Part shown: piece by piece, positions 35,876 to 47,000 of the stretch
How the letters are laid out: each line of letters begins with the position of its first letter
Numbering within the stretch: position 1 is the stretch's first letter
Source of the DNA: Rhodothermia bacterium
Lineage (GTDB): Bacteria; Bacteroidota; Rhodothermia; Balneolales; Balneolaceae
Direction of reading: 5' to 3'
NCBI GenBank assembly: GCA_030427885.1
Contig: JAUICM010000007.1
Coordinates: 234,336-298,335 of the forward strand
Length of the DNA: 64,000 bases
Program-made: the position numbers and the translations under genes
The notes under the pieces: generated by a model
Told to the model about the DNA's origin: nothing
Seen by the model: the letters and a program-made list of their open reading frames with translations, nothing else
Databases searched by the model: none

Positions 35876-36793
35876 TCAGGCCTCCTGATTTTTAAGGTTG
35901 TCTTCGCCAACAGTAGAGATAAAGATCTCATTAAGTGAAGGCTGAACCCGTTCGAATTTATGGATCTCAGCATGTTCAATGGCAAGTTTGAGGATATCCT
36001 GCATGTTCTGTCCGTTTAAAACTCTTATTTCTGCAAAATTAGTTGAGCGGTTGTTGATCCTCACATCTTCAAGTTTATCCAGAAAGGAGCCGTCTCCTTC
36101 AAATTCAAGATTGATGGTATTTTTCCCAAATGAGGACTTAACCTGTCTGAGATCTCCCTGCAGCACCGATTTACCTTTATTGAACAGGCATATGTCGTCG
36201 CACATCTGCTCAACCTGCTCCATTCGGTGAGTGGAGAAGAGGATAGTCTTACCCTGACTCTTCAAGTCAATTATCACCTCTTTAAGCGTTTCGCTGTTGA
36301 TGGGATCCAATCCACTGAAAGGCTCATCAAAAATATAGATATCAGGATCGTGAGCGATAGTGGCAATGAACTGAATTTTCTGGGACATCCCTTTCGAGAG
36401 TTCACCCACCTCTTTCTTTTTCCAGTCAGATGCGTCGAATCGGTCGAGCCAGAAGTCAATGGCCTTGTGGGCACTTTTGGTATCCATGCCTTTAAGTTGG
36501 GTGAGGTAGAGCAGTTGCTCCCCAACCTTCATTTTTTTATACAAGCCTCGTTCCTCAGGCATATAGCCAATCATTTTTTGGGTTTGAGGACTGGCCTCGA
36601 TCCCGTTTATCGTGATAGACCCTGTATCAGGGGCAAGTATATTATTGATCATTCTGATGGTTGTGGTTTTACCCGCTCCGTTGGGTCCCAACAAACCGAA
36701 GATGCGGCCTTTTTGAACAGTGAAGCTCACATTATTGACAGCCAGATTCTTGCCAAAGGCCTTGGCAATGCTGTCTACTTTGATGATATCCAT
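35876..36793 (-). CDS. ABC transporter ATP-binding protein (NatA-like)
   Basis: 305-aa ATPase. Walker A LLGPNGAGKTTTIRM, Q-loop GYMPEERGLYKKM, signature ELSKGMSQKIQ (a LSKGM variant, common in this branch), Walker B YIFDEPFSGLDPIN, H-loop LFSTHRMEQVEQM. The C-terminal 80 residues form the extra domain found in multidrug/Na+ exporter ATPases. Partner permease lies immediately downstream. Confidence 0.9.
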   Translation of the reverse strand: MDIIKVDSIAKAFGKNLAVNNVSFTVQKGRIFGLLGPNGAGKTTTIRMINNILAPDTGSITINGIEASPQTQKMIGYMPEERGLYKKMKVGEQLLYLTQLKGMDTKSAHKAIDFWLDRFDASDWKKKEVGELSKGMSQKIQFIATIAHDPDIYIFDEPFSGLDPINSETLKEVIIDLKSQGKTILFSTHRMEQVEQMCDDICLFNKGKSVLQGDLRQVKSSFGKNTINLEFEGDGSFLDKLEDVRINNRSTNFAEIRVLNGQNMQDILKLAIEHAEIHKFERVQPSLNEIFISTVGEDNLKNQEA

Positions 36794-36935
36794 AGATGCC
36801 CGTTTAACTTAATTTTAAGGAATAATAAAACTTTCAGAAATCGTAGCGAAACCTTTGCAACAAGTCCAAAGATTTCTTATTTCCCTGATGAAAGCAGCAA
36901 AATACGAGAACCAAAATAAAGGGTTTCAATAAAGA

Positions 36936-38378
36936 ATGCATATCATACATTTGAGTGCGGAATGCTATCCTGCGGCAAAAGCAGGAGGACTTGGAGATGT
37001 GGTCGGATCATTACCTAAGTATTTGAATAAACTTGGTGAGAATTGTGAGGTCATCATCCCTAAATATCAAACCTCATGGCTTGATGCGCAGGAATATGAG
37101 ACCATTTGGCAGAGTAATGCTCCAATGGGGTTTGAAAGCTATAATTTCAGCATACTCAAAGAAAAGAATGATGTACTCGGGTTTCCGCTGTATGTGATCG
37201 ACATTCCGGGAAGATTTGACCGTCCCGGGGTTTATATCGATCCGTGGTCGGGTAAAGGTTATTGGGATGAATTTGAGCGTTTTGTGAGTTTTCAGATCGC
37301 TGCGCTGGAGTGGATCGTAAGCAGGGGAAAGAATCCTGATATCGTTCACTGTCATGATCATCATACCGGATTGGTTCCTTTCATGATGACTCAATGTAAC
37401 CGCTATCGTTCTTTGGTCGACGTTCCAACCATAATTACCGTACATAATGCTGAGTATCACGGGCAACAGGATAAGGATCGGTACCAGCTGTTACCGGCTT
37501 TTGATATCAATAAGCTTGGTTTGCTGGATTGGGACGGGCGTTTGAATTCGCTTGCAGCCGGTTTGAAATGTGCCTGGCAGATATCTACCGTGTCGCAAAC
37601 GTATATGGACGAGCTTGGGTATCAAAGCAATGGATTGGAGCTTTTATTCCATCAGGAGAAAGCAAAATCGAGGGGAATTATTAATGGTATTGATTCCGAA
37701 GTCTGGGATCCAGGAACTGACCCGCTACTGGATGAAAACTTCACCATTCGAAACTATAAAAAGGGCAAGCGAAAGAATAAAGAATTGTTATGCAAAGAGT
37801 TTGGGCTGAACCCCGAATTGCCTACATTTTCATTTATAGGAAGACTGGTTCGTGAAAAAGGAGCAGATCTGCTTCCCGACCTTTTTACCAGTTTTATGAA
37901 TAGCGACAAAGAAGTGAATTTTGTGCTATTGGGAACCGGAGACCCCGGTCTGCATGAGATCTTTGCCAGGATGGAAAATGATCATGTTGGGTATTTTGAT
38001 GCAACACTGGAATACAATGAGAAGCTGGCACATGAGATCTATGCAGGTTCCGACTTTATTCTCATGCCTTCCAGAGTGGAACCTTGTGGCTTGAATCAGA
38101 TGTATGCGATGCGTTATGGAACGGTACCCATAGTGAGAGCGGTTGGGGGATTAAAGGACAGTGTTAAAGATATTTCAGAAGCAGAAGGATATGGTATCCG
38201 GTTTGATGAGTTCAATTTGTTGGAAGCGGAACACGCAGTACACCGGGCAATAGATCTGTACAGTGATGAGAAAAAATACTGGCAGACGGTATCCAGGATC
38301 ATGAAACTTGATTTTTCATGGAACAGATCAGCAGAAGAGTATATCAAAATGTATATAGATTTGAATCCTAAAAAATAG
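36936..38378 (+). CDS. glgA: Glycogen/starch synthase (ADP-glucose)
   Basis: GT5 glycosyltransferase elongating alpha-1,4-glucan from ADP-glucose. N-terminal ECYPAAKAGGLGDVVGSLPK carries the ADP-glucose-binding lysine of KxGG; the C-terminal GT-B domain has SFIGRLVREKGADLL and MPSRVEPCGLNQMYAMRYGT. 480 aa is normal. Directly followed, 11 bases on, by glgC; the pair forms the glycogen synthesis core. Confidence 0.93.
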   Translation: MHIIHLSAECYPAAKAGGLGDVVGSLPKYLNKLGENCEVIIPKYQTSWLDAQEYETIWQSNAPMGFESYNFSILKEKNDVLGFPLYVIDIPGRFDRPGVYIDPWSGKGYWDEFERFVSFQIAALEWIVSRGKNPDIVHCHDHHTGLVPFMMTQCNRYRSLVDVPTIITVHNAEYHGQQDKDRYQLLPAFDINKLGLLDWDGRLNSLAAGLKCAWQISTVSQTYMDELGYQSNGLELLFHQEKAKSRGIINGIDSEVWDPGTDPLLDENFTIRNYKKGKRKNKELLCKEFGLNPELPTFSFIGRLVREKGADLLPDLFTSFMNSDKEVNFVLLGTGDPGLHEIFARMENDHVGYFDATLEYNEKLAHEIYAGSDFILMPSRVEPCGLNQMYAMRYGTVPIVRAVGGLKDSVKDISEAEGYGIRFDEFNLLEAEHAVHRAIDLYSDEKKYWQTVSRIMKLDFSWNRSAEEYIKMYIDLNPKK

Positions 38379-38389
38379 GAACTAATAAA

Positions 38390-39661
38390 ATGAAAGATTC
38401 AGTAATCGCAGTAATTCTTGGAGGCGGAAGGGGAACAAGACTGTTTCCACTAACCGATCATCGATCAAAGCCAGCAGTGCCGGTGGGGGGTAAATATCGC
38501 TTGGTCGATATACCAATCTCCAACTGTCTGAACTCTGATATAAGAAGAATATATGTTCTTACCCAGTTTAACTCGGCTTCGCTAAACCGGCATATAAAGA
38601 ATACCTATAATTTCGATGCATTCAGCAACGGGTTTGTGGATATACTCGCGGCAGAGCAGACTGCAGAGAATACAAGCTGGTTCCAGGGCACGGCTGATGC
38701 TGTTCGTCAGTCGATTCACCACATGGAGAATCATAACTATGAGCATGTACTGATTTTATCGGGTGACCAACTGTATCAAATGGATTACAGAGCAATGCTG
38801 GCTCGTCATAAGGAGAATGAATCAGATCTCACTGTAGCAACCATTCCGGTTGTAGCAGAAGATGCCACGGGTTTTGGGATCATGAAAACCAACAAAGACG
38901 GGATGATTGATAGTTTTGTGGAGAAACCCGGTTTGGAAGAACTCGATGCATGGAAATCGGATGTACCTGAGCCTTATAATACTCAGAATAAACACTTCCT
39001 GGCGTCGATGGGGATCTATATTTTTAACAGGGAAGCTTTACTTGGTCTCTTTAAGGATAACCCGGATGCGACAGATTTTGGCAAAGAGATCATCCCAAAA
39101 ACACTTACGGAAGGAATGAAGGTAAGCAGCTTTGAATTTGGTGGTTACTGGACCGATATCGGTACAATCAAATCATTCTTTGATGCGAATCTTTCTCTGG
39201 CTGATACTGTGCCCGAATTCAATCTGTACGATAACGAGAATTATATTTATACCCGGGCCCGATTACTCCCGGCGTCGAAGATCATGGGCACTACCATGGA
39301 GTATTGCCTGATGGCCGAAGGTTCGATCGTGGAGGCAAGTCGAATCGTCCGGTCAGTGATCGGTATTCGTTCTCGTATTGCCAAAGGAACAACGGTCGAA
39401 AACTCGATAATAATGGGGAATGATCGTTACCAAAGCCGGGAATTTATTGATAATGCAGATCCTGAACATCCTGCAATGGGAATTGGACAGCGGTGTTTTA
39501 TCAGCAATTGTATCATCGATAAAAACGTCTGTATCGGGAATGATGTACGAATAGTTGGGGGTGATCATCTTCCGGATGGGGACCACAAATACCATTATGT
39601 TCGAGATGGCATATGTATCGTCAAGAAAGGTACAGTGATCCCAAGCGGAACAATTATTTGA
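38390..39661 (+). CDS. glgC: Glucose-1-phosphate adenylyltransferase
   Basis: Makes ADP-glucose from glucose-1-phosphate and ATP. N-terminal nucleotidyltransferase: VILGGGRGTRLFPLTDHRSK, AVPVGGKYRLVDIPISNC, the substrate loop LSGDQLYQMDY, FVEKP, and a C-terminal left-handed beta-helix with SVIGIRSRIAKGTTVENSII. 423 aa is normal. Operon partner of glgA. It ends 9 bases from a convergent barrel gene. Confidence 0.94.
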   Translation: MKDSVIAVILGGGRGTRLFPLTDHRSKPAVPVGGKYRLVDIPISNCLNSDIRRIYVLTQFNSASLNRHIKNTYNFDAFSNGFVDILAAEQTAENTSWFQGTADAVRQSIHHMENHNYEHVLILSGDQLYQMDYRAMLARHKENESDLTVATIPVVAEDATGFGIMKTNKDGMIDSFVEKPGLEELDAWKSDVPEPYNTQNKHFLASMGIYIFNREALLGLFKDNPDATDFGKEIIPKTLTEGMKVSSFEFGGYWTDIGTIKSFFDANLSLADTVPEFNLYDNENYIYTRARLLPASKIMGTTMEYCLMAEGSIVEASRIVRSVIGIRSRIAKGTTVENSIIMGNDRYQSREFIDNADPEHPAMGIGQRCFISNCIIDKNVCIGNDVRIVGGDHLPDGDHKYHYVRDGICIVKKGTVIPSGTII

Positions 39662-39670
39662 TCGGGCAGA

Positions 39671-40591
39671 CTAGAACTTAACTACGAAATCAACATAAGG
39701 AATACCGATAATCAGGAAATCGGCGATATCAGCATTGTTGATGAATCCAAGGTCGGTTGATAGTGTTTCTCCAAAGAACCGGAGACCATAGGATATTAGT
39801 GTATAGTAGGAGTCATCGCCATCCGGAATGATCCAGTTTTCTGAGACCAGTGAAAGCCTTCGTTTTACACGGTGCATTCCACTAATAGTGAAAACAGGTT
39901 TAGAAGAAAAATCCTGATCCACAAAGCCCCAGCCTAATCCCGTTGTGAGATTACTGTTGGAATCACCATAAGTATAAAGACCATAAGCAATGCCTAAGGA
40001 TCCTTCACCAGCTGCTCCAACGAATAATAATCCACCACCTGCGTGTGATTTTTCGGAGAGTTCAAATCCCAGTTTAGGTGTTAACAAAAATATCGGAGTT
40101 ACATCAGGGCTGAAAGTACTTATGAGTTCAAAACCTCCACCAATAGAAAAGTAATCAGTAACTCCATAGTTCACAGAGTTGAAAAACAAATACAGGTTCT
40201 GATAGTATCCTTCACCTTTTTTGAGGTTTGTAGCGGTAGGGGAAATCAGATACCGTGTAGCATTTGGATTCGGAAACCAGTAAGAACCATTTCTCATGCT
40301 GTTTTTCTCAACAAGTTCGATGCTTTTGATATTAGCAACTGGAATTTCGATCCGGGGTATGGAACTAGTTCGGATAACAATGTTTACTGAGTTTTTTGAA
40401 ATGATCGAACCAATGAATTCATCCCCCTTTAGCAGAGTTATTTTATAGGTTTTTGTACTATCAACACGTAGTTCATTTACGTTTACCTGAGCCTGAACAC
40501 TTTGAACATTCATAGAACATAATATTCCAAGAACAGAAAACAGGAACAGGTGCTTTAGTGCAAATCGCGAATGTTTTTTATTGATATTCAT
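39671..40591 (-). CDS. Outer-membrane barrel-like protein with short N-terminal SH3/Sm-like region
   Basis: Signal peptide with a long basic head, ending near VQAQ (residue 35). Residues about 45-92 (KTYKITLLKGDEFIGSIISK, then IEIPVANIKSIELVE) look like a small five-stranded Sm/SH3-like barrel. The remaining 200 residues are amphipathic strands and the final residue is Phe (FVVKF), as in outer-membrane barrels. Family not identified. Role unknown. Confidence 0.6.
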   Translation of the reverse strand: MNINKKHSRFALKHLFLFSVLGILCSMNVQSVQAQVNVNELRVDSTKTYKITLLKGDEFIGSIISKNSVNIVIRTSSIPRIEIPVANIKSIELVEKNSMRNGSYWFPNPNATRYLISPTATNLKKGEGYYQNLYLFFNSVNYGVTDYFSIGGGFELISTFSPDVTPIFLLTPKLGFELSEKSHAGGGLLFVGAAGEGSLGIAYGLYTYGDSNSNLTTGLGWGFVDQDFSSKPVFTISGMHRVKRRLSLVSENWIIPDGDDSYYTLISYGLRFFGETLSTDLGFINNADIADFLIIGIPYVDFVVKF

Positions 40592-40702
40592 TGTATTGAA
40601 ATTATGAGTTCCTGCTATTGGCAGTGGTGTGGTTGGTTGTACTCTATTAAAAAGAATAGTACAAAACCGTTTAATAAAAGTATATATGTAAGCTTCTAAA
40701 AA

Positions 40703-42049
40703 TCAGGCAAATATACTATACAAAAGGAAGATACTCAGAAAACCGGTAACGGAAAGTATTGTGGTCATAACCGTCCAGGATCTGAAGGTCTGTTTTTCTG
40801 ATAATCCAAGATATTGACTGACCAACCAGAATCCGCTGTCGTTAACATGGCTGGTTGTTGAAGCTCCAGCAGCTATGGCAATTACGAGAGCAGCCAGTTC
40901 AAACTCTGACATCTGATACTCCAAAAGCAGAGGGGAAATAAGTCCGGCAGCAGTGATCATGGAAACAGTTGCAGAACCCTGAAGAATACGAACAATAACA
41001 GCAGCCAGATAAGCAAAAAGAATAATAGGAATTCCATATTCAGCCATTGCTTCTGCCAGAATGGTCCCAGCTCCGGTGTTAACGAGTACTTGTTTAAAAA
41101 CGCCTCCAGCTCCGGTTAACAGGATAATGGTTCCTGCCGGCATCATAGACTTAGTTGTGATATCGGATAATTGTTCTTTGGTGAAATCACGCTTCAAACC
41201 CAGAAGATACCAGGAAAGCAGATTGGCTATGATCAACGCGGGAATTGGATGACCTATCAATTCAATCAATGAAGTGAACCAGAAAGGGAGTGTATTGCTA
41301 AGGTATTCGCTGCTGCCAATAGTAGTGTTCAAAACGATCAGGAAAATCGGGATACCAATAATAGAGAGAACCAGTCCTATTCCGGGCATGGATTCGTGTG
41401 GATCATCGATTGCTTTCGAAATTTCTTCCGGTGATTCAATATGCATCTTAGCGGAAATAAACCTTCCGAAAAGAAGTCCGCTTACCACAGCAGTGGGCAA
41501 ACCAACTATTACTCCTAATAAGATCACCCAGCCTAAATTTGCACCTATAATACTTGCAACAGCTATAGGTCCGGGGGTGGGAGGGATAAAAGAATGAGTG
41601 ACCACCAGACCGGCAAGTAAGGGAATAGCGTAATAGAGAAGTGATTTTCCGGTTTCTTTTTGCAGGGCGTAAATAATGGGTACTAATATGATAAATGCTA
41701 CATCAAAAAAGATCGGTATGGCAACCAGAAAACCTGATATCATCATTGCCGAAGGGGCTCTGTTTACTCCAAGTTTGCCCAGCATGGTTTGAGCAATGAC
41801 TTTCGCACCACCGGAATGTTCAAGAATTGACCCGAAAATTACTCCTAGTCCCACCACAGTAGCTACATAACCAAGGGTACTTCCCATTCCTTCTATCACT
41901 GTATCAATCACTTCCTTTGGGTTAAGTCCTGCCAACAAGCCAACAACAATACTGGAAATAAGAAGTGATAGGAAAGCCTGTAATCTGAAATAGAGGATCA
42001 GGAACAGAAGCAAAGCAATACCAATTAATACGGCTGCGATGATACTCAT
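40703..42049 (-). CDS. GntP-family gluconate:H+ symporter-like permease
   Basis: 448-aa polytopic membrane protein with about 12-13 segments. Typical GntP elements: LVTHSFIPPTPGPIAVASIIGAN (middle), LGVIFGSILEHSGGAKVIAQ, RAPSAMMISGFLVAIPIFFDV and the terminal SHVNDSGFWLVSQYLG. Imports gluconate or a related sugar acid with protons. No kinase gene adjoins. Its promoter region is shared with the divergent hybrid kinase and contains a large dyad. Confidence 0.88.
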   Translation of the reverse strand: MSIIAAVLIGIALLLFLILYFRLQAFLSLLISSIVVGLLAGLNPKEVIDTVIEGMGSTLGYVATVVGLGVIFGSILEHSGGAKVIAQTMLGKLGVNRAPSAMMISGFLVAIPIFFDVAFIILVPIIYALQKETGKSLLYYAIPLLAGLVVTHSFIPPTPGPIAVASIIGANLGWVILLGVIVGLPTAVVSGLLFGRFISAKMHIESPEEISKAIDDPHESMPGIGLVLSIIGIPIFLIVLNTTIGSSEYLSNTLPFWFTSLIELIGHPIPALIIANLLSWYLLGLKRDFTKEQLSDITTKSMMPAGTIILLTGAGGVFKQVLVNTGAGTILAEAMAEYGIPIILFAYLAAVIVRILQGSATVSMITAAGLISPLLLEYQMSEFELAALVIAIAAGASTTSHVNDSGFWLVSQYLGLSEKQTFRSWTVMTTILSVTGFLSIFLLYSIFA

Positions 42050-42142
42050 AGAATGTAATTTGGTTGGTCGGCTGAATGTAGTTAATTCAACTTGTTTTTC
42101 ATTACGAAATAGGAAGTTTATCAGAAAACGATTCTAACAGTT

Positions 42143-42177
42143 ACCTAACCCTATATTAGAATTTTCTAATGTTAGGT
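42143..42177. promoter_or_regulatory. Nested dyad between gntP-like gene and hybrid kinase
   Basis: Outer arms ACCTAAC / GTTAGGT and inner arms ATTAGAA / TTCTAAT, with a 5-base bulge on the left side. It sits in the divergent intergenic region, 50 bases before the kinase ATG. Could be an operator or, being followed by T4-5 on the plus strand, a weak terminator. Confidence 0.45.
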
Positions 42178-42226
42178 TTTTAACTATATTCTTTCAGCTT
42201 AAGGGTGCAGCACTAACAGGAAAGAC

Positions 42227-43987
42227 ATGGAATTCAACAGAAGAATACTGGTTGTCGACGATAATGATGCCATACATAAGGACGTCGATGCTATTTTGGG
42301 AAGATCTCAGCGCAGTTATGAGTCTGATCTCCTCGATATGGAGTCGGAGCTTTTCGGAGATACAGAAACTCTGATTGAAGAGACTGTTAATTATTTCATT
42401 AATCATGCATATAGCGGTGAAGAAGCCATTGAAGCAGTAGGAAAAGCTTCAGCTAATGGTGAGCCATATTCGTTGGTATTTATGGATGTGAGGATGCCAT
42501 CAGGTATTGATGGTATTGAAGCTATTGACCAGATCTGGAAACGTTTCCCTCAAACGGAGATGGTGATTTGTACCGCATATTCTGATTTCTCGTGGACAGA
42601 AATTCAGCGGAAACTTGGACAAACTGATCATCTGCTCTTCATTAAAAAACCTTTTGATGCCACCGCACTCAGGCAGACTGCATTATCACTTACCACAAAA
42701 TGGAAGCTTCAACAGGATGCGATCAGATATACTGAAAACCTGGAGGAGAAAGTAAGGAACCGAACCAGAGAGCTGGACGAGATCGTACAGAAGTACAAAG
42801 AAATGAAGGAAAAGGCAGAAAAGGCATCAGAAGCAAAAAGCGAGTTTCTGGCGAATGTGAGTCATGAGATCAGAACACCGATGAACGGGATCATAGGAAT
42901 GAACAGCCTCTTGCTCGAAACGGAACTTACGGAAGAACAGAAAGAGCTTTCCAATATGGTGAAGTACAGTGCAGATTCTCTCATGGTCATTATAAATGAT
43001 ATTCTGGATTTCTCTAAGATAGAAGCAGGGAAAATGGATATCGAACATATTCCATTCAGTTTAAAGAGAGTAGCCAGTAATATTGAAAAAGTACTAGGGA
43101 TGTCTGGTAAGGCTAAAGATCTGAAAGTTACCCTCAATTACGATGAGAGCATTCCCGAAGTATTATTGGGAGACCCAACACGCTTAAGACAGGTCTTACT
43201 CAATTTTGGTAATAATGCGGTTAAATTTACGGAAGAAGGTAGTGTGGAGCTTTCAGTGAAATCCATTGAAGATAAAAAAGAGTCCGTCAGAATAAAGCTA
43301 CAGGTCAAGGATACCGGAGTTGGAATTCCGGAAGAGCATCAGAAATCGTTATTCACTCCCTTCGCACAGGGGGACAGCTCAACTTCCCGAAGATATGGAG
43401 GTACGGGCCTTGGGCTGGCGATCTGTAATAAAATAGCCACATTAATGAACGGTGAAGTTGGGTTCGAGAGTAAAGTGGATAAAGGCTCAACTTTCTGGTT
43501 TGAAGTGGAGCTGGCAAAGGATATGAATCAAATGAATGAAGAAGAAAAACTAAAACCGGAATCAGCAGATATTGAAAAAGGCCGGAATGTTGAGGATGTA
43601 AAAATACTGGTTGCCGAGGATAATAAGATCAACCAGAAAGTAATCAGGATGACTCTCGAGAAAGAGGGATTCAACATAGATTTAGCCTCAACGGGAGTAG
43701 AAGTTTTGGAAATGCATGGCCAAAATGAATATGATATCATCTTTATGGATGTACATATGCCTGAGATGGATGGTTTTGATGCTACAAGGGAAATCAGAAG
43801 AAATGAAAAAGAAAAGAGTGTTCATACTCCTATCGTGGCTTTTACCGCAAGTGTAATGCAACATGAAAAAGATTTGTGTATTGAGTCAGGAATGGATGAT
43901 TTTATCGGCAAACCAATTGAAAAAGAAGAACTGATCTCAGTACTGAGTAAATGGGCAAAAGACCGAAATTCTTCTGGTGTCAGTTGA
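42227..43987 (+). CDS. Hybrid histidine kinase, REC-HisKA-HATPase-REC
   Basis: Soluble sensor kinase with no membrane segment. REC1 at residues 1-165 (RILVVDDND; phosphoacceptor Asp in MDVRMPSG near 86); a coiled linker; HisKA with [19 protein letters not shown] (His near 212); HATPase with [19 protein letters not shown] and GGTGLGL; REC2 with [11 protein letters not shown] and [10 protein letters not shown] (Asp near 505). The N-terminal REC suggests it receives phosphate from another kinase. The propeller kinase starts 21 bases downstream, a natural partner. No DNA-binding domain. Confidence 0.92.
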   Translation: MEFNRRILVVDDNDAIHKDVDAILGRSQRSYESDLLDMESELFGDTETLIEETVNYFINHAYSGEEAIEAVGKASANGEPYSLVFMDVRMPSGIDGIEAIDQIWKRFPQTEMVICTAYSDFSWTEIQRKLGQTDHLLFIKKPFDATALRQTALSLTTKWKLQQDAIRYTENLEEKVRNRTRELDEIVQKYKEMKEKAEKASEAKSEFLANVSHEIRTPMNGIIGMNSLLLETELTEEQKELSNMVKYSADSLMVIINDILDFSKIEAGKMDIEHIPFSLKRVASNIEKVLGMSGKAKDLKVTLNYDESIPEVLLGDPTRLRQVLLNFGNNAVKFTEEGSVELSVKSIEDKKESVRIKLQVKDTGVGIPEEHQKSLFTPFAQGDSSTSRRYGGTGLGLAICNKIATLMNGEVGFESKVDKGSTFWFEVELAKDMNQMNEEEKLKPESADIEKGRNVEDVKILVAEDNKINQKVIRMTLEKEGFNIDLASTGVEVLEMHGQNEYDIIFMDVHMPEMDGFDATREIRRNEKEKSVHTPIVAFTASVMQHEKDLCIESGMDDFIGKPIEKEELISVLSKWAKDRNSSGVS

Positions 43988-44007
43988 GTACACTATTGTT
44001 ATTAAAT

Positions 44008-47000
44008 ATGAGCAGATCCAATTGCCTGATTCTTACATTCTTTATAGTACTACTTCCCAGTCTATCTTCAGCTCAATACTCAGGTCATCTCTCCTTTCGG
44101 CATTTCACACCAGAAGAAGGTCTCTCGCAAAGTACCGTTAATGTAAGTTATCAGGATCACATGGGTTTTATGTGGTTTGGCACCCAGGATGGGTTGAATA
44201 AATATGACGGGTATGAGATCACGACCTATAAGAATATCGAGGGTGATTCTACCAGTCTGAGTTATAATGATGTTTCGGTGATATTCGAAGACAATGAACA
44301 AAACCTTTGGATAGGTACACAGGGACGGGGACTTAATATTTATGACCGGGAAAAAGATACATTTACAAGATATAATGAGAATAATGCAGATCCACTGAAG
44401 GTGATTAATGGCGAAGGGATCTTTTGGGCCATAACAGATTCAGAAGGTAAAATATGGGTTGCAACCAATAACGGGTTTTCTGTCAGAGATCGGGCTGGTG
44501 AACCTTTTCATTTCTACGTCCACATACCCGAAGATCCAAATTCGATCATTGATAATAATGTGAATTATCTGTTTGAGGACAGCAGGTCTAATATCTGGAT
44601 AGGAACGGTTAATGGTCTGAGCAGATATAACAGAGAAACCGATTCATTTACTAATTTTTCATTTACAGAATCGGATCCGGAATCGATCACTAGTAATTAC
44701 ATATACAGCATTTTTGAGGATAAGGAAGGTTCGGTCTGGATTGGTACTGAAGGTGGGGGACTCAATAAATATAGTTATGAGACGAATAGTTTTAAAAGCT
44801 ACCAACATGATCCGGACGATCCCGAAAGTATTGCTGATAATACAGTTTTATCTATTCTTGAAGACAGTAAAGGGGTTCTTTGGATAGGAACTGAAAACGA
44901 AGGCCTTGATGTATTTGATCGTGAAAATGATCAATTCTACCACTACCGATACGACAATAAAAACCCCAAATCTCTCAATAATAATGCAGTGTATTCATTG
45001 TATGAGAGTAACGATGGAACAATTTGGATCGGTACTTTCGCGGGAGGACTGAATATCTATAACGCGAATGAATACAGGTTTGAACTTTATTCCAATTCGT
45101 CGAATTCCAGTGGCCTCATCGGTAACAATTCAATACTGTCATTTCTGGAAGATGCAGATGGAAATTTTTGGGTTGGCACAGATGGAGGAAACGGGGGTGG
45201 TTTGCACCTTCTTGACATTGAATCAAACGAAGTTAAAGATTACAAACATAATCCAGCCAATAAAAACACTCCTCCAAGTAATGTTATTCTTGAAATGCTC
45301 GAGGATGAGAGCGGCAATATTTGGTTGGGCACTTATCAGGGAGGAGTAAGCAGTTTTAATTTTCAGAGTAACGAATTCAGAAATTATAAGGATTTCAAGA
45401 GTGCCGAATTAGGGCTCGTAAATAATGATGTGTTTTCATTATTCATGGATAGTGAACACAATATCTGGGCGGGCACAAACGGAGGAGGAATCTATAAACT
45501 TGGCCCAGACCGGGAAAGATTTGTATATGTTAAAAACCATATTGACAGCCTGGGACATAAAGCTGATCACATCCGTGCGATAACAGAGACGCCAGATGGA
45601 TACCTTTGGTTCGGGACATATGGGAATGGAGTTGCCCGAATGGATCCGAAAACCGGTGAATTCAGTTATTTTAATTCGTTCAACAGCACCTTAAACGATC
45701 TGGTGATCTATATACTGTTTGTAGACAGTAAAGAGAGATTGTGGATAGGTACTAAAGGAGGGGGACTTAATTTATATCATCCTGAGGATGAATCTTTTAC
45801 CAATTATACTACCCGTGATGGGTTTCCAAATGACGTGATCAACGGGATATTGGAGGATGATCATGGAATGCTATGGCTGAGCTCAAATAATGGCCTTACA
45901 AAATTTGACCCCGAAATGGAGACTCTTGAAAATTTTGGTATAGAAGATGGCCTCCAGAGCCGGGAATTCAATCTGGGAGCTGCATATAAAGACCGGGATG
46001 GCTTCATGTATTTTGGAGGGATCAATGGATTTAACCGGTTCCATCCGGATAGTATAAAGCCAAGCAATCGCTCATATCCGGTAATTTTAACTGATTTCAT
46101 GATCTTCAATGAAACCGTTCCAATAGATAAGAATGGACCGCTTAAGAAACATATTAACGTGGCAGATGAAATAGTACTGCCTCATACAGCTTCAGTACTT
46201 TCGTTCACCTATGCAGCTTTGAATTTTCAGGAAAGAAAGGGAACTAAGTATGCATATATGCTCGAGGGTTTTGATGAAGACTGGAACTATGTAAATGAAC
46301 AACGTTCTGCCACATATACAAATCTTGATCCCGGGGAGTACATTTTTAAAGTGAAAGTGGCCAATACTGATCAGATATGGAGTCCTGACGAAGCCTCTGT
46401 TGCTCTGGTTATCACTCCTCCTTTCTGGCAAACTACCTGGTTTTATCTCATTTCAGGGTTATTAGTGATCGGTGCTGTATTTGGAATATATCAATGGAGG
46501 GTACAGGCAATTACCATTCAAAACCGAAAACTGGAGGAGCAGGTTAGGGAACGTACAAACCAGTTGCGGGAGAAGAATGAGGATCTCGAAAAAACCATGG
46601 ATGATCTGAGAAAAACACGGGGAGAGTTGGTTGAAAATGCACACAAGGCCGGAATGGCTGATATTGCTGCGGGCGTGCTTCACAACGTAGGAAACATACT
46701 CAACAGCGTAAACACCTCTTCAGCGATGATAACAGATACCATGAAGAATTCAAGGTTAAAGATGCTTAAAGAAGCAAACAAGATGCTACGCGAGAACTTT
46801 GAGAATATCGAGGAATTCATAACTAAAGATCCAAAAGGGAAGAAGCTTCTGGAGTATTACTTGAGACTTGAAGAGCCGTTGGAGGATGAACACAAATCCG
46901 TGACCGATCATAGTGAGCGGCTGTATGAAAAGATCGTATTGATCAATGATGTGATCTCAGCACAGCAATCGTATGCATCATCCGGGGCATCCAATTCTAC

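Noticed and set aside
36227..36919. 230-codon plus-strand open frame across the ABC ATPase gene
   Set aside because: Antisense of a clear ABC ATPase; composition is that of a shadow frame.
43951..44007. Extended start of the propeller kinase
   Set aside because: Lies inside the hybrid kinase gene and would put 19 residues before a normal signal peptide.
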